Positions 54,975 through 63,479 of a DNA stretch of 64,000 bases are shown here, piece by piece. The notes below the pieces were generated by a model, which saw only the letters and a program-made list of their open reading frames with translations, was not told the origin of the DNA and ran no database searches. Both the position numbers and the translations under genes were made by a program. Where the stretch lies: assembly GCF_039621805.1 (NCBI RefSeq), contig NZ_CP155075.1:682001-746000 (forward strand), in the 5' to 3' direction. How positions within the stretch are numbered: position 1 is the stretch's first letter; each line of letters starts with the position of its first letter. This DNA comes from Paraburkholderia sp. PREW-6R (lineage in GTDB: Bacteria > Pseudomonadota > Gammaproteobacteria > Burkholderiales > Burkholderiaceae).

Positions 54975-55752
54975 CGGCCAGCTCCTCGCCGAGATAGGCG
55001 GTCAGCACCGCCGGATCGCGCACGACTGCTTCGGCCTCCCCATCGGCAATCAGGCAGCCGTGATCGAGCACGACGAGTTCGTCGCACAGCGACATCACGA
55101 AGCCGAGGTTGTGTTCGACCAGCAGCAGCGTGACGCCCGCACGGTTCACGTTGTCGATCGCAGCGATCACCTGTTCGACTTCGCCGTGCGGCACGCCCGC
55201 GACCGGTTCGTCGAGCAGCATCAGCATGGGCCGGCTCACTATCGCGCGTGCGATTTCAACAATCTTCGCTTCGCCGAAACTGAGCGTACCCGCCAGACGA
55301 TGTGCACGATCCGCGAGACCGAAGGTGTCGAGCGCGGCCATCGATTCATCGTAGATCGCGCGTTCCTCGCGACGTTGCGCCGGAGTGCGCAGGATCGACG
55401 CGACAAGCCCGGCGTGCGTGCGTGGATGACAGCCGACCATCACGTTTTCGAGCACGGTCTGCTGACCGAACAGCTGCAGGTTCTGGAACGTACGGGCGAT
55501 GCCGCGTTGCGCGCGGCGCGCCATCGGCACCGTGTCGATGCGCGCGCCATCGAAATGGATCGTGCCACTGGTCGGGGCCGTGTTGCCCGAGATCGTATTG
55601 AAAAGCGTCGACTTGCCTGCGCCGTTCGGACCGATCAGCCCCTTGATGGCGCCGCGCGGTATGTTGAACGACACACCGTCGAGCGCGGGGAGCCCGCCGA
55701 ACCGCACGCCGATGTCGTGCAGTGTCAGCAAGGCGGACGTGTCATTCGCCAT
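54967..55752 (-). CDS. livG: Branched-chain amino-acid-type ABC ATPase LivG
   Basis: A 261-residue ATPase from ATG 55752, which overlaps the livM stop. It shows VRFGGLPALDGVSFNIPRGA, Walker A GPNGAGKST, the LivG-specific RRAQRGIARTFQNLQLFGQ and LSFGEAKIVEIARAI as signature, then LMLLDEPVAGV as Walker B. It pairs with LivF. Confidence 0.93.
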   Translation of the reverse strand: MANDTSALLTLHDIGVRFGGLPALDGVSFNIPRGAIKGLIGPNGAGKSTLFNTISGNTAPTSGTIHFDGARIDTVPMARRAQRGIARTFQNLQLFGQQTVLENVMVGCHPRTHAGLVASILRTPAQRREERAIYDESMAALDTFGLADRAHRLAGTLSFGEAKIVEIARAIVSRPMLMLLDEPVAGVPHGEVEQVIAAIDNVNRAGVTLLLVEHNLGFVMSLCDELVVLDHGCLIADGEAEAVVRDPAVLTAYLGEELADA

Positions 55753-56797
55753 GCGTCCTCCCCTGCTTCGGGTCACGCCCCGCAACACGGAAGACACGCC
55801 GCGCCACGCGCTCGCCCGCGCCAGCGATGCCTGCTGGAAAAGCCGTCAGCACGACTACCATCGCGACACCGAAGATCAGCAGTTCGGCATCGGGAATCGC
55901 GCGCAGCGCTTCGGGCACGACCGTATAGACGAGCGCGCCGAACAGCGGCCCGAAGAAACGTCCCTTGCCGCCGACGGCGACCATCACCATCAACAGGATC
56001 GACACCGACACCGAAAACGATTCAGGTGAAATAAAGCCCGCATAGTGGCCATATAGCGATCCGACAGCCGCCGCCAGCCCGGCCGACAGCGCGAAGGCCA
56101 CCAGCTTCGTGCGCTGCGTGTCGACCCCGCTCGCCTGTGCACCGGTTTCGCTGTTGCCAAGGCTCACCATCGCACGGCCTATGCGCGAATGGATCAGGTT
56201 GTAGATGGCCCACATCGCCGCGAAGGTGATTGCGCAGCACAGCCAGTAAAACGACCGGTCGGTATCGAATGCGAAGCCGGCAATCGACATTGGTTCGATG
56301 CCAGACAGTCCGTTCGGACCGCCCGTCAGATCGACCAGCTCGACGAACAGCACCGAAACGATCGCGTTCAGCCCGAGTGTCGCCATCGCCAGGTAGTGGC
56401 CCCTGAGACGAAACGTCGGCATGCCGACGACCAGCGCGACCAGTACGCCAACTCCCACCGCTGCGAGCAGATCGACGAGTGGCGGCGTACCCAGGCGGAC
56501 CGACAGCACGCCGCTCGCATACGCACCGAGGCCGTAAAAACCCGCATGACACAGCGAAATCTGGCCGGTATAACCCGAGACGAGATTCAGACCCGCGAGC
56601 AGCATTACGTTGAGCAGCAAGGTCACGACGAGACCGGTCACATAGCTGTTCGGCGAGACGAACGGCACGAGCGCGAGCACGATCCATACGGCGATCAGCG
56701 CGCGCGGCTGGCGGTAGGTCGGCACGGCCCGACCGGGCGTCTCGCGGGTGGCGGGTGGAAGCGCCTCGCGTGGCAACGCTTTATCGACGGACGTCAT
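55742..56797 (-). CDS. livM: Branched-chain amino-acid-type ABC permease LivM
   Basis: A 351-residue inner-membrane subunit. It has NVMLLAGLNLVSGYTGQISL with the LSGYxGQxS family motif, then HAGFYGLGAYASGVL, FRLRGHYLAMATLGLN and the coupling region SLGNSETGAQASGVDTQRTK. It overlaps livG and begins directly after livH. Confidence 0.93.
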   Translation of the reverse strand: MTSVDKALPREALPPATRETPGRAVPTYRQPRALIAVWIVLALVPFVSPNSYVTGLVVTLLLNVMLLAGLNLVSGYTGQISLCHAGFYGLGAYASGVLSVRLGTPPLVDLLAAVGVGVLVALVVGMPTFRLRGHYLAMATLGLNAIVSVLFVELVDLTGGPNGLSGIEPMSIAGFAFDTDRSFYWLCCAITFAAMWAIYNLIHSRIGRAMVSLGNSETGAQASGVDTQRTKLVAFALSAGLAAAVGSLYGHYAGFISPESFSVSVSILLMVMVAVGGKGRFFGPLFGALVYTVVPEALRAIPDAELLIFGVAMVVVLTAFPAGIAGAGERVARRVFRVAGRDPKQGRTHGE

Positions 56798-56799
56798 GA

Positions 56800-57690
56800 T
56801 CAGACCTTTACGATATCCGCGCGTCCGAACAGCCCGTTGGGGCGGACGAACAGCACGAGCAGCAGACAGACGAACGACATGAGGTCGCGAAAGTGCGACG
56901 AGACGAGGCCACTCGCAAACGATTCAAGCAGACCGAGCAGCAAGCCGCCGAGCAACGCACCACGCAGACCGCCGAGCCCGCCGAGCATCGCAGCGGCAAA
57001 TCCCTTGAAGCCGAACAGCGTGCCGGAGTCGTACGACACGAACGTCAGCGGTGTGACGATCACGCCGGCAATGCCACCGGCTAGCGCCGCAAGCACGAAC
57101 GCCCACGACACCGTGCGCTCGACCGGCACGCCCATCAGCGCAGCGGCGCCGGGTTCGGCTGCGCACGCTCGCATCGCACGGCCCGCCAGCGTGTATTCGA
57201 AGAACGCATGCGTCGCGATGATGAATGCGAGCGCAATGCCCACGAGCCATAGCGCCTGCGCGTCGATGGCGAGGCCCGCGACGTGCAGCGTGGCCGGCGT
57301 AAGTCCAGGCAACCCATGCGGCTCTTTGCCGAGCATCATCACGGCGCTGCGCACGCTCAGGCCGACACCGATCGTAACGAGTGTCAGCGTGAACGGGTTG
57401 TTGTGTGGACCGCGCGCGACAAATGGCATCACCAGTCGGTCGCATACCCAGCCGGCCGCCGCGACTGCGAGCGGTGCGGCCACGCAGGCTGCCCACACCG
57501 GCCAGCCGGCGTTATGCAGGGTCGACGCGACCATGCCGCCCGCCATCAGCCACTCGCCCTGCGCGAAATTGATCGCGCCCGTCGCCTTGTAGACGACGTT
57601 GAAACCGACCGCGACGATGGCGTAGATGCAGCCCATCGTGAGACCGGCGATGGCAAGTTGCAGGATCTGGACGGCAAGCGGACTCATCAT
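56800..57690 (-). CDS. livH: Branched-chain amino-acid-type ABC permease LivH
   Basis: A 296-residue permease. AIAGLTMGCIYAIVAVGFNV, INFAQGEWLMAGGMVAST and the CAAEPGAAALMGVPVERTV coupling loop are typical of LivH. The ATG at 57690 overlaps the stop of the upstream diiron gene (ATGATGA), so translation is coupled to it. This ties the importer to the diiron proteins. Confidence 0.92.
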   Translation of the reverse strand: MMSPLAVQILQLAIAGLTMGCIYAIVAVGFNVVYKATGAINFAQGEWLMAGGMVASTLHNAGWPVWAACVAAPLAVAAAGWVCDRLVMPFVARGPHNNPFTLTLVTIGVGLSVRSAVMMLGKEPHGLPGLTPATLHVAGLAIDAQALWLVGIALAFIIATHAFFEYTLAGRAMRACAAEPGAAALMGVPVERTVSWAFVLAALAGGIAGVIVTPLTFVSYDSGTLFGFKGFAAAMLGGLGGLRGALLGGLLLGLLESFASGLVSSHFRDLMSFVCLLLVLFVRPNGLFGRADIVKV

Positions 57691-58634
57691 TGCGCTCCGG
57701 CTGGAACCGGCGCGTGGGCCGGCCGGGCGGGAAGCGCGACCTGCACGCCGAGCGGCACGAGCCGCGCCAATGCGTCGTTCAACGCGTCCAGCACGAGTCC
57801 GGCTTCGCGCGCGGCGCTCACTGCACCGAGTCCGTGCTTTGCCGCGACGTCGGCCGCCGTGGCCATGTCGCTCTGTCCGGCGAGCGACGCGCTGTGCAAA
57901 CCGGCGAGCACAGACTTGTCGATGTACGTGCTTACGCGTGCGGCGATATCGTCGTGCGCGGCCTCGTCCCACACGGGCGCGCGCACGTCCAGATAGAGCC
58001 AGCCAAACTGCGCATGCCGCGATTTGGCATCGACGATGTGTTCGAGCGCCTGACGGATCGCCGGATGCGTGGTCGCCTCGAGATACGCGCGATACAGCGT
58101 CAACTCGATTTCCGCTTCCAGCACGCAGTGCGCGACGAAATGACCGTCGAGCGATTCTTCCGCGCGCAACGCTGAGACGTGACGGAACTGGTCGAACAGC
58201 GCGTCGTCACCGGCATGCGGCGGGCGATCGATGTAACCGCCAAGCACGTCGGCAAGCGCATGATAAGTCTCGATCTGCCAGGCTTCTTCCGTGTTCTTTA
58301 CGGTCAGGAACAGCTTCGGGTCCGACTCGCGGTCGGGCTCCAGACAAAAGCGGATCAACGTGGCGGGCGTATCCGACAGACGCGGATATTCGAGCCAGGC
58401 CCGGCGGCTCCAGACGAGCCGCGCCGCGTCGAGTGCGTCACGCGCTATCCCCTCCGTCTCGAACCCGCTCCAGTCGATGTCCGTCAGCGGGTTCCAGCGC
58501 TGCTGCTTGGCGAGATCGTAGAGGTCGCGTATCGAATCGATCTGCCGCGACAGCGCGATCGGAAAGCGCCGCTCCTGCCGGATACGCACGGGTTGCGCAG
58601 CGGTGTCGGGCGCGACGGCCAGTGTGTCGGTCAT
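57687..58634 (-). CDS. Ferritin-like diiron protein paralogue with lost metal ligands
   Basis: A 315-residue helical protein homologous to the upstream gene product. Shared blocks are RWNPLTDIDWSGFE, VWSRRAWLEYPRLSDTP and a LGGYIDRP turn. Matched to the intact paralogue, the first helix keeps Glu82. The second ExxH motif reads Glu117-Ala-Trp-Gln120, so His has become Gln. The third helix keeps Glu residues (173-177). The last ExxH motif reads Lys204-Ser-Arg-His207, so Glu has become Lys. Two of six expected iron ligands are therefore missing. It is probably a structural or regulatory partner of the other protein. AGGAGC precedes the ATG. I do not recognise a named family. Confidence 0.72.
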   Translation of the reverse strand: MTDTLAVAPDTAAQPVRIRQERRFPIALSRQIDSIRDLYDLAKQQRWNPLTDIDWSGFETEGIARDALDAARLVWSRRAWLEYPRLSDTPATLIRFCLEPDRESDPKLFLTVKNTEEAWQIETYHALADVLGGYIDRPPHAGDDALFDQFRHVSALRAEESLDGHFVAHCVLEAEIELTLYRAYLEATTHPAIRQALEHIVDAKSRHAQFGWLYLDVRAPVWDEAAHDDIAARVSTYIDKSVLAGLHSASLAGQSDMATAADVAAKHGLGAVSAAREAGLVLDALNDALARLVPLGVQVALPARPAHAPVPAGAQ

Positions 58635-58646
58635 GTCCGGCTCCTG

Positions 58647-59567
58647 TCAAAACGTGCCAAGCTTCGGGTGATAAAACGCGGGCAGGTTAATGCCCCAAGG
58701 TTGCATGCGGTCGCGAATCGACGCGACGGACGCGATGAAAATCGGCTTTTCGAGTTCTTCGACAGTAGCGCCGAGGCCCGCTTCCCACGCTGTGCGATCC
58801 ATCGCGATCTCTTCGCGGGCGTCCTCGCTGTCGGGCGACAGCCACGTCACGTGATAGCCGTTCAGCTCGACCTTCTCGATCATCGTGACGACGGCTTCCT
58901 CCACCGCTTTCACCTCGGCGCTCGACAGCAGCGGCATCTGCGCATCGAGAAAACGCCAGCCAAATGCGCAATGGCGGACTTCGTCGCGCGTGATCATCTG
59001 GTGAATGCGGCGCGCGGCCGGATCGCGGGTGATGTCGGCGAGATGACGGAACACGTCGAACGCAATTTCCTCGGACGTGCAGACCAGCGCAGCGATGATC
59101 GCTTCAAGCGGCATCGACTGGTCGAGCGCCATGCGTCGCACGCCGTGTGTCGCAACCGATTGCTGCGCCTTGGGCTTGGGCGCCGGAATATAGCCGCCCA
59201 GACGCTCCGCCATGCGAAAGCACGCTTCTGCGTGACGCGCCTCTTCCTGCGAGCGGATCGAAAAGTACAGACGCATATCCGGCGCACGCTTCTCGTGGCA
59301 GAAACGCAGCTGCAATGCCGGACTTTCGGAAATCGCCGCATATTCGGTCCATGCGCGACGGCTCCAGCTCAGACGTCCCGCATAACGCTGCTCCTCCGTG
59401 TAGACCGACGGATCGCACCCGCTCCAGTCGATGTCGGTGCGCGGGTCCCATTGCTTCGCGGTCGACAGATGAAACAGCTCGCGGATCTTCGGATTCCGCA
59501 CTCCGAGGTCGAGCGGAAACTGGCTGACAGGTGTATCCAGAATCGTGAACGGCGTGGCGGTGGACAT
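58647..59567 (-). CDS. Ferritin-like diiron oxygenase candidate
   Basis: A 306-residue protein from ATG 59567, which has AAGGAG upstream. It is predicted to be a four-helix bundle with a carboxylate-bridged diiron site. The candidate ligands are Glu75 (AWTEYAAIS), Glu109 and His112 (QEEARHAEACF), Glu166/167 (CTSEEIAFDVF), and Glu196 and His199 (TRDEVRHCAFGW). This is the E, ExxH, E, ExxH pattern of ribonucleotide-reductase-like and N-oxygenase enzymes. The N-terminal PRTDIDWSG block is shared with the next gene. Context with an importer, Rid protein and amidase suggests oxidation of a nitrogenous compound. The actual reaction is unknown. Confidence 0.78.
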   Translation of the reverse strand: MSTATPFTILDTPVSQFPLDLGVRNPKIRELFHLSTAKQWDPRTDIDWSGCDPSVYTEEQRYAGRLSWSRRAWTEYAAISESPALQLRFCHEKRAPDMRLYFSIRSQEEARHAEACFRMAERLGGYIPAPKPKAQQSVATHGVRRMALDQSMPLEAIIAALVCTSEEIAFDVFRHLADITRDPAARRIHQMITRDEVRHCAFGWRFLDAQMPLLSSAEVKAVEEAVVTMIEKVELNGYHVTWLSPDSEDAREEIAMDRTAWEAGLGATVEELEKPIFIASVASIRDRMQPWGINLPAFYHPKLGTF

Positions 59568-59638
59568 GCGGCTCTCCTTGAGTGCTTCACAACGAAGCGC
59601 GAGACAGGTCGATAACAGCGACATGGAATGCGACCGGA

Positions 59639-60847
59639 TCAGCGATAGTCGGCCAGCCTGAAACGCTGTCCGTCGTAACGCACCATCACGGTGTCGTCTT
59701 TGCTCAGTCCTGAATGGCGATCGGCGGAAAACGAGTAAATGCCGCTGATGCCCTTGTAACCTTGGATGCTCGTGAACGCGTTGGCGATGGCGGCGCCGTC
59801 GGCTTTCGGTCCGGCTTTCTGCATCGCTTGCGCGGCCAGCATGATCGCGTCGTACGACTGCGCGACGAACTGGTTTGGCGCGTGCTTGTAGCGTGCTTCG
59901 AAACGCTTCGTCAGATCGGTGATGTTCGCTTTCACCGGATCGCTATCCGGCAGATCCGCACCGACCGGAAACTTGACCGACACCAGCAGCAGCTTTCTGG
60001 CATCCTCGCCGGCCAGCTGCATATAGCGCTGATCGACGAAGCCATAGCTGTGAATCAGCGGCATCGTCAGGCCCATCTGGTTTGCCTGCTTGATGAAAAT
60101 GAGGCCGGCGGGCGTCACCGTCCAGCATACGATCGCGCCTACGTCGGCGGATTTTGCGGCGCCCAGTTGCGGCGTCAGATCGGTATCGGCCGGATTGAAC
60201 GACTGATAGACCACCTCCAGATGCCGCTTCGGTGCGATGGTCTTGAGCTGTTCGACCGCGCTCTGTCCGAAGCCGCTGCTATCGGCCAGAAACGCGATCT
60301 TCGTGATCTTGTTCTTGGCGAAATAGTCCGCCAGGCGCTCAAGTACCTGATCGTCGTCCACCGTGCTCTTGAAAGCGAACTTGCGCTGCGCGGCCGGATA
60401 GACGATCGTCATCGCGCCTTCGGTCGACACGAACGGCACGGCCGCCTTTTCCGCGAGCGGCTGCATCGCGAGCGCGATCCCGCTCATATTGCCGCCGCCG
60501 ACGATAACCGAGACCTTGTCCTGCGAGAGCAGACGGCGCGTCGCGTTGATCGCCTTGGCCGCCTGGCTCTCGCCGTCGTAAAACACCCATTCGACTTTCT
60601 GTCCGTTGATACCGCCCTTCGCGTTCAGATCGTCTACGGCCATCTGCATGGCGGCCTTCATGTCTTCGCCGAGGAAAGCCGCCGGCCCCGTCACCGACAG
60701 AATCGAGCCGATCTTCACCTGAGCCTGCGCAGACGCGGTGCCGAGCGCCGCGCACAGCATCGGCACCGCGACCACGCCGAGCCGCAGCCATGCATAAACA
60801 CGTGCGGCACGCTTTAACGACCATTTAGTTTGGATGCCGAAATACAT
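59639..60847 (-). CDS. Liv-type periplasmic substrate-binding protein
   Basis: A 402-residue secreted protein. After a basic N-terminus the signal peptide core is GVVAVPMLCAALGTASA. The mature start is QVKIGSILSVTGPAAFLGED, then KAAMQMAVDDLNAKGGINGQ, as in LivJ/LivK-like type I periplasmic proteins. KVSVIVGGGNMSGIALAM and FLADSSGFGQSAVEQLK are further family segments. GGAG precedes the ATG. It is the first structural gene of the operon downstream of the GntR regulator, and gives the LivHMGF system its specificity. Confidence 0.9.
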   Translation of the reverse strand: MYFGIQTKWSLKRAARVYAWLRLGVVAVPMLCAALGTASAQAQVKIGSILSVTGPAAFLGEDMKAAMQMAVDDLNAKGGINGQKVEWVFYDGESQAAKAINATRRLLSQDKVSVIVGGGNMSGIALAMQPLAEKAAVPFVSTEGAMTIVYPAAQRKFAFKSTVDDDQVLERLADYFAKNKITKIAFLADSSGFGQSAVEQLKTIAPKRHLEVVYQSFNPADTDLTPQLGAAKSADVGAIVCWTVTPAGLIFIKQANQMGLTMPLIHSYGFVDQRYMQLAGEDARKLLLVSVKFPVGADLPDSDPVKANITDLTKRFEARYKHAPNQFVAQSYDAIMLAAQAMQKAGPKADGAAIANAFTSIQGYKGISGIYSFSADRHSGLSKDDTVMVRYDGQRFRLADYR

Positions 60848-60938
60848 GAATCACTCCGTGAGGCGGGGTTGCGTGCAACCGGATTGTTATGAGGCTGTTA
60901 ATGCGCCGCTGCGTGGCAAATGTACGCGTCGTGGGACG

Positions 60939-61811
60939 TCAGCCGTCGCGATCGGCGCGCGGCGCGCCTTCCTCGAGCGGCACGCGCACGGACCAGCGCG
61001 CCTGGTCGGGACGGTAAAGCGACGTGCCCGCCATCGCCACTTCTTCGTTGCCGGTGAGGTACGTCATATGGCGCGTCAGCACGAGGTCTCCCGGCACCAG
61101 GTTCAGATACTCCGCGTCGCCCACATCGGCTTCGCGGCATTCGAGCCCGAACTCGGCGGTAATTGGCCTGGCACCGGGATTCAGCAGATCGAGAATCGAA
61201 TGGCGCTCCAGATCGCGCTTGCGCAACGTATCCGCAAAACGCGCATTGATCATCCGGTAGTCGATCGACACCGGCACCCGTTCGGCGCGGCGCAGACGCA
61301 CTACCTGCCAGACTTCGGCGTTGCCATCGAGCTTCATGCGGCCCTGCCAGGCGCACGGGCATAACGTCTTCTCCACCCGCAGCAATTCGAATGTCATCTT
61401 GCGGCCGAGGCTTGCCCACTGCTCGATGAAGTTCATCGACATGTCGATCCGTTCGACCACTTTTTCCGTCATCACGAACGTTCCGAGGCCGCGACGGCGA
61501 ACCAGATAGCCTTCGTTCACCAGTTCGCTCATCGCCTGGCGCATTGTCGCGCGCGCCACGCCGAAACGGGCCGACAATTCATGCTCAGGCGTGAACGGCC
61601 GGTCTGCATGCGACCACGCGTGGATCTCCGCCAGCAGGCGCCGCTTGATCTGCACGTAGATCGGCAACGGCGAGTCGCGATCGATCGGCGACTTCTCCGC
61701 GCGCTGCACGAGCGGCGCGGGGTTGTCGTCTTCGGCGACGGACGGTACGGTACGAGGCGGCATGTTTTTGTCCGGCAGACCTGTGGTATCGGTGAATGTA
61801 TAGTTACCCAT
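60939..61811 (-). CDS. GntR-family regulator with UTRA domain
   Basis: A regulator of up to 290 residues. The winged helix (about residues 45-115) has SPLPIYVQIKRRLLAEIHAW, FTPEHELSARFGVARATMRQ and RRRGLGTFVM. The UTRA domain follows, with RLRRAERVPVSIDYRMINAR. The start is uncertain: ATG 61811 lies inside a palindromic operator and lacks a ribosome site, while ATG 61763 would shorten the protein by 16 residues. It is on the same strand as the Liv/diiron operon and diverges from the unknown gene at 61862. It is the likely repressor of both. Confidence 0.87.
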   Translation of the reverse strand: MGNYTFTDTTGLPDKNMPPRTVPSVAEDDNPAPLVQRAEKSPIDRDSPLPIYVQIKRRLLAEIHAWSHADRPFTPEHELSARFGVARATMRQAMSELVNEGYLVRRRGLGTFVMTEKVVERIDMSMNFIEQWASLGRKMTFELLRVEKTLCPCAWQGRMKLDGNAEVWQVVRLRRAERVPVSIDYRMINARFADTLRKRDLERHSILDLLNPGARPITAEFGLECREADVGDAEYLNLVPGDLVLTRHMTYLTGNEEVAMAGTSLYRPDQARWSVRVPLEEGAPRADRDG

Positions 61812-61816
61812 ACATT
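61795..61816. promoter_or_regulatory. Palindromic GntR operator
   Basis: AATGTAT (61795-61801) and ATACATT (61810-61816) are perfect 7-bp arms around 8 bases, in an AT-rich spacer at the start of the GntR gene. It lies 46 bases before the divergent gene at 61862. The form and position fit a GntR/HutC operator controlling both directions. Confidence 0.6.
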
Positions 61817-61861
61817 AAACAATTTCCAGCGTTTTTCAAAAAAACCGTTTCAGCTAACGAT

Positions 61862-63136
61862 ATGCGAATTCATACGATCGACGCAGCGCTCGCTCCTTCC
61901 CCGCTTGTGGTATCGCAAGGCGACTATCGCGGCGCCGGCTCGCTCGCCGCTTGCGACACCGTTGTCTGGGACGCCGGTGAGCTTTACGCCGAGCTGGTTA
62001 CCAGCGGCCTGGAACTGAGCGTCGGCGAATCGACACGGATGTTCGGCGCCGCGCGCCACTGGCGTCGCGAATTCGGAGCGCTGCTGCGGCGAGGCGGAAC
62101 GATCGTGCTGTTGCTGCCCGAGCAGGCGATGGTGCGCGCGCACCATTTCGAGGACCTGATCGATCTGAACCTGCTCGAATCGCTCGGTGACGCTGCGCCT
62201 CGGCCCGAGGCATTGGCAATGCATGTCGACGCCGGGCCGGCGACCTGGCGTGTCGGCGGTCAGCCGTTCCACGACTTCTTTTCGGCGACGCAGACGCTGT
62301 GGCATCCACGGTCGCAGTTGACGCATGCGCGCGGCGAAATCATCCTGCAGACCGCGACGGGCGACGTGCTCGCGACATATCAGACGCGCGACGCCGGACG
62401 GCTACTGCTGTTGCCGCCGTTGCGCGACGATCGCACGACCGACGACGACCATCGCTGGACCGATGCACTCTCTCTGCTCGTCGCAAGGCTCGCGGATCCG
62501 TCGATCGTCATGAATGCGGCGTGGCTGGATGCTCAAGACCGGGCCGCCCACGTTGCAGCGCGCCAGCGCATTGCCGCGTGCCGCGAAGCAATTGCACGGC
62601 ACGAACGGGAGATTGCGTCGGCGCAGGCCAAACTGGATCGCTGGGCTTTTTATGCGCAACTCGTTGCAGGAACGGGGCGCGGCGTCAGTCGCGCGCTCTT
62701 CGAGGCGCTATCCATCATCACGCCGGGCGCGCAGCGGGACTGGTTGAGCGAGACACTGACGACGGTGCCCTATCGCGACGGTGTGCTCGTTTTCCGGAGC
62801 GTGCTGCATGGCGAAACGCTCGACGAAGCGCTGTGCGTGCGGATCGAGGACGACGTCGCGCGCATCGAAAAGGAGCGCGGTACGATTCACCGTGTGCTGC
62901 TGGTGGATTGTCGTGAGAATGCGCGGCCGCTTGATGAGCGCGCTTCCGTCTATGCGCCTTCGCTCGTCGATGCATGCGCGCGGCACGGTTGGCAGGCGAT
63001 GGTCAGTGCAGAAATATTTGCGGCCATCGGCAAAGCGAATTCAAGCGAGACATCGCTCGACGTATTGCTGGCATCTCACGCCGATCTCAATCCGATCTAT
63101 TCACAGGTACAACGCGCACTCGTTCATCGCGTTTAG
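61862..63136 (+). CDS. Unrecognised protein with coiled coil, divergent from the GntR gene
   Basis: A 424-residue protein with no signal peptide or membrane helix that I can see. I do not recognise it. The N-terminal half (to about 215) is alpha/beta-like, with SLAACDTVVWDAGELYAEL and RRGGTIVLLLPEQAMVRAH, reminiscent of a Rossmann or GATase-like fold. Residues about 235-270 form a charged heptad-rich helix (ACREAIARHEREIASAQAKL). The C-terminal part has VRIEDDVARIEKERGTIHRV, LLVDCRENARPLDERAS and WQAMVSAEIFAAIG. This resembles nuclease-fold-like effector domains that lack catalytic residues. Codon use is like the neighbours. ATG 61862 is the first Met consistent with the operator; its ribosome site is weak. 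Confidence 0.7.
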   Translation: MRIHTIDAALAPSPLVVSQGDYRGAGSLAACDTVVWDAGELYAELVTSGLELSVGESTRMFGAARHWRREFGALLRRGGTIVLLLPEQAMVRAHHFEDLIDLNLLESLGDAAPRPEALAMHVDAGPATWRVGGQPFHDFFSATQTLWHPRSQLTHARGEIILQTATGDVLATYQTRDAGRLLLLPPLRDDRTTDDDHRWTDALSLLVARLADPSIVMNAAWLDAQDRAAHVAARQRIAACREAIARHEREIASAQAKLDRWAFYAQLVAGTGRGVSRALFEALSIITPGAQRDWLSETLTTVPYRDGVLVFRSVLHGETLDEALCVRIEDDVARIEKERGTIHRVLLVDCRENARPLDERASVYAPSLVDACARHGWQAMVSAEIFAAIGKANSSETSLDVLLASHADLNPIYSQVQRALVHRV

Positions 63137-63479
63137 TCTCTTTAGCAGGCTGTTGGAAAATGTCGATGAGGTGATCGGGGTCGACACCTGTCGCCAGTTT
63201 CGGTGGCTGCGTTGCATTGGTGACATGTGAAGCAGTCGCATACGCACCCTTCGCCGGCGGCATTTACGCAGCGAGTGGCACCGAAGCGGGGACGCGGCGG
63301 CCGCTAGCTAAAAGACCGTCTCGGGCGGCATTGCAACATAACATTGACCAGTGGGCATGGCGTTACCATTTGAAGTCGGAAGACAACACCGCTTACCCTC
63401 CTTCGCCCTGGTATGCAAACACTCCCGGTAAGAGACGACAGGCGCACGGCTTCGCTGCCGGTCGCCCAGTGCGCGGCGC
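63137..63479. other. 343-base gap before the porin gene
   Basis: No gene recognised. It separates the convergent unknown protein and porin genes. GCAGGCTGTTGGAAAAT near 63147 resembles the tip of some insertion sequences, but no partner end is visible. I see no clear terminator. Confidence 0.35.

Noticed and set aside
63147..63165. Insertion-sequence end before the porin gene
   Set aside because: A short resemblance only; no transposase fragment or matching inverted repeat nearby.
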